A program made the translations under genes and the position numbers. Positions 6,433 to 6,530 of a stretch of 6,530 nucleotides of DNA are shown one piece after another (position 1 is the stretch's first letter; the number at the start of each line of letters is the position of its first letter). The stretch lies in the NCBI GenBank assembly GCA_964544145.1, contig CAZJAT010000048.1:1-6530 (forward strand), in the 5' to 3' direction. Under the pieces are notes generated by a model. It was not told where the DNA came from, searched no databases, and saw only the letters and a program-made list of their open reading frames with translations. The stretch is from CAZJAT01 sp964544145. Its GTDB lineage: Bacteria > Hydrothermota > 32-111.

Positions 6433-6530
6433 ATTTCACAAAATAAGCGGCAGTGGAAATGATTTTATTATTATTGATAATAGAGACAGCTCAATTGAGC
6501 TGTCTCAAGAACAGATAGTCAAATTGTGCA
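6419..6530 (+). CDS. dapF: Diaminopimelate epimerase, N-terminal fragment
   Basis: The frame from TTG 6419 encodes 37 residues to the window end, opening MKKIKFHKISGSGNDFIIID. That is the conserved DapF N-terminus (KFxKMxGxGNDFxxxD), where the Asn of GNDF contacts substrate. DapF interconverts LL- and meso-diaminopimelate for lysine synthesis and, where meso-DAP is used, peptidoglycan cross-links. The catalytic cysteines lie outside the window. The start overlaps ridA by 14 bases and has its own GGAGG site 6 bases upstream, so the gene is translated from the same transcript as argF and ridA. A perfect 24-bp palindrome occupies codons 22-30, in a part of the protein that varies among homologues. 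Only the first seventh or so of the protein is visible, but the motif is distinctive. Confidence 0.87.
   Translation, partial: MKKIKFHKISGSGNDFIIIDNRDSSIELSQEQIVKLC
6483..6506. repeat. Perfect 24-bp palindrome inside dapF
   Basis: Every base from 6483 pairs with its partner to 6506, centred on AATT (6493..6496); the match ends at both flanks (A opposite A). In RNA it would form a 10-bp stem (GAGACAGCUC with GAGCUGUCUC) closed by an AAUU loop, about 65 bases after the dapF start. No T-run follows, so it is not an intrinsic terminator. Confidence 0.85.

Overview
AT-rich chromosomal window from a bacterium that appears to use type IX secretion, so probably a member of the FCB superphylum (Bacteroidota and relatives) or an uncultured relative such as the WOR-3 or Cloacimonadota type. 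The lineage is inferred from two secreted proteins with C-terminal 'FDITGRQIMQIFNGY' sorting domains; no rRNA or other decisive marker is present. Start codons are mixed (ATG, GTG, TTG), and Shine-Dalgarno sites are clear.

Minus strand, reading leftward from about 3726: a near-consensus promoter drives a gingipain-like (C25) gene whose catalytic core is missing and whose sorting domain is cut by an in-frame TAG. One base after its ancestral stop comes an intact 617-residue secreted FG-GAP/VCBS beta-propeller protein (2413..560). Below it lies a non-coding stretch (about 60..559). This holds a 352-bp segment bounded by perfect 23-bp inverted repeats, then a consensus sigma70-type promoter for rpsP. 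Only the first 13 codons of rpsP are inside the window.

Plus strand, from about 3793: a compact cluster of five genes with almost no spacing. They are a trypsin-like (HtrA-type) protease with two C-terminal zinc ribbons and no export signal, a YbjN-family protein, ornithine carbamoyltransferase (argF), a RidA-family enamine/imine deaminase, and the start of diaminopimelate epimerase (dapF). The last three are amino-acid metabolism genes (arginine, reactive-intermediate clearance, lysine/cell wall). The first two look like a cytosolic protease and partner pair.

The observations most worth following are the cytosolic protease/zinc-ribbon/YbjN pair, the inverted-repeat element beside rpsP, the decayed C25 gene that keeps a strong promoter, the nearly identical DNA shared by the two sorting domains, and a perfect 24-bp palindrome early in dapF.
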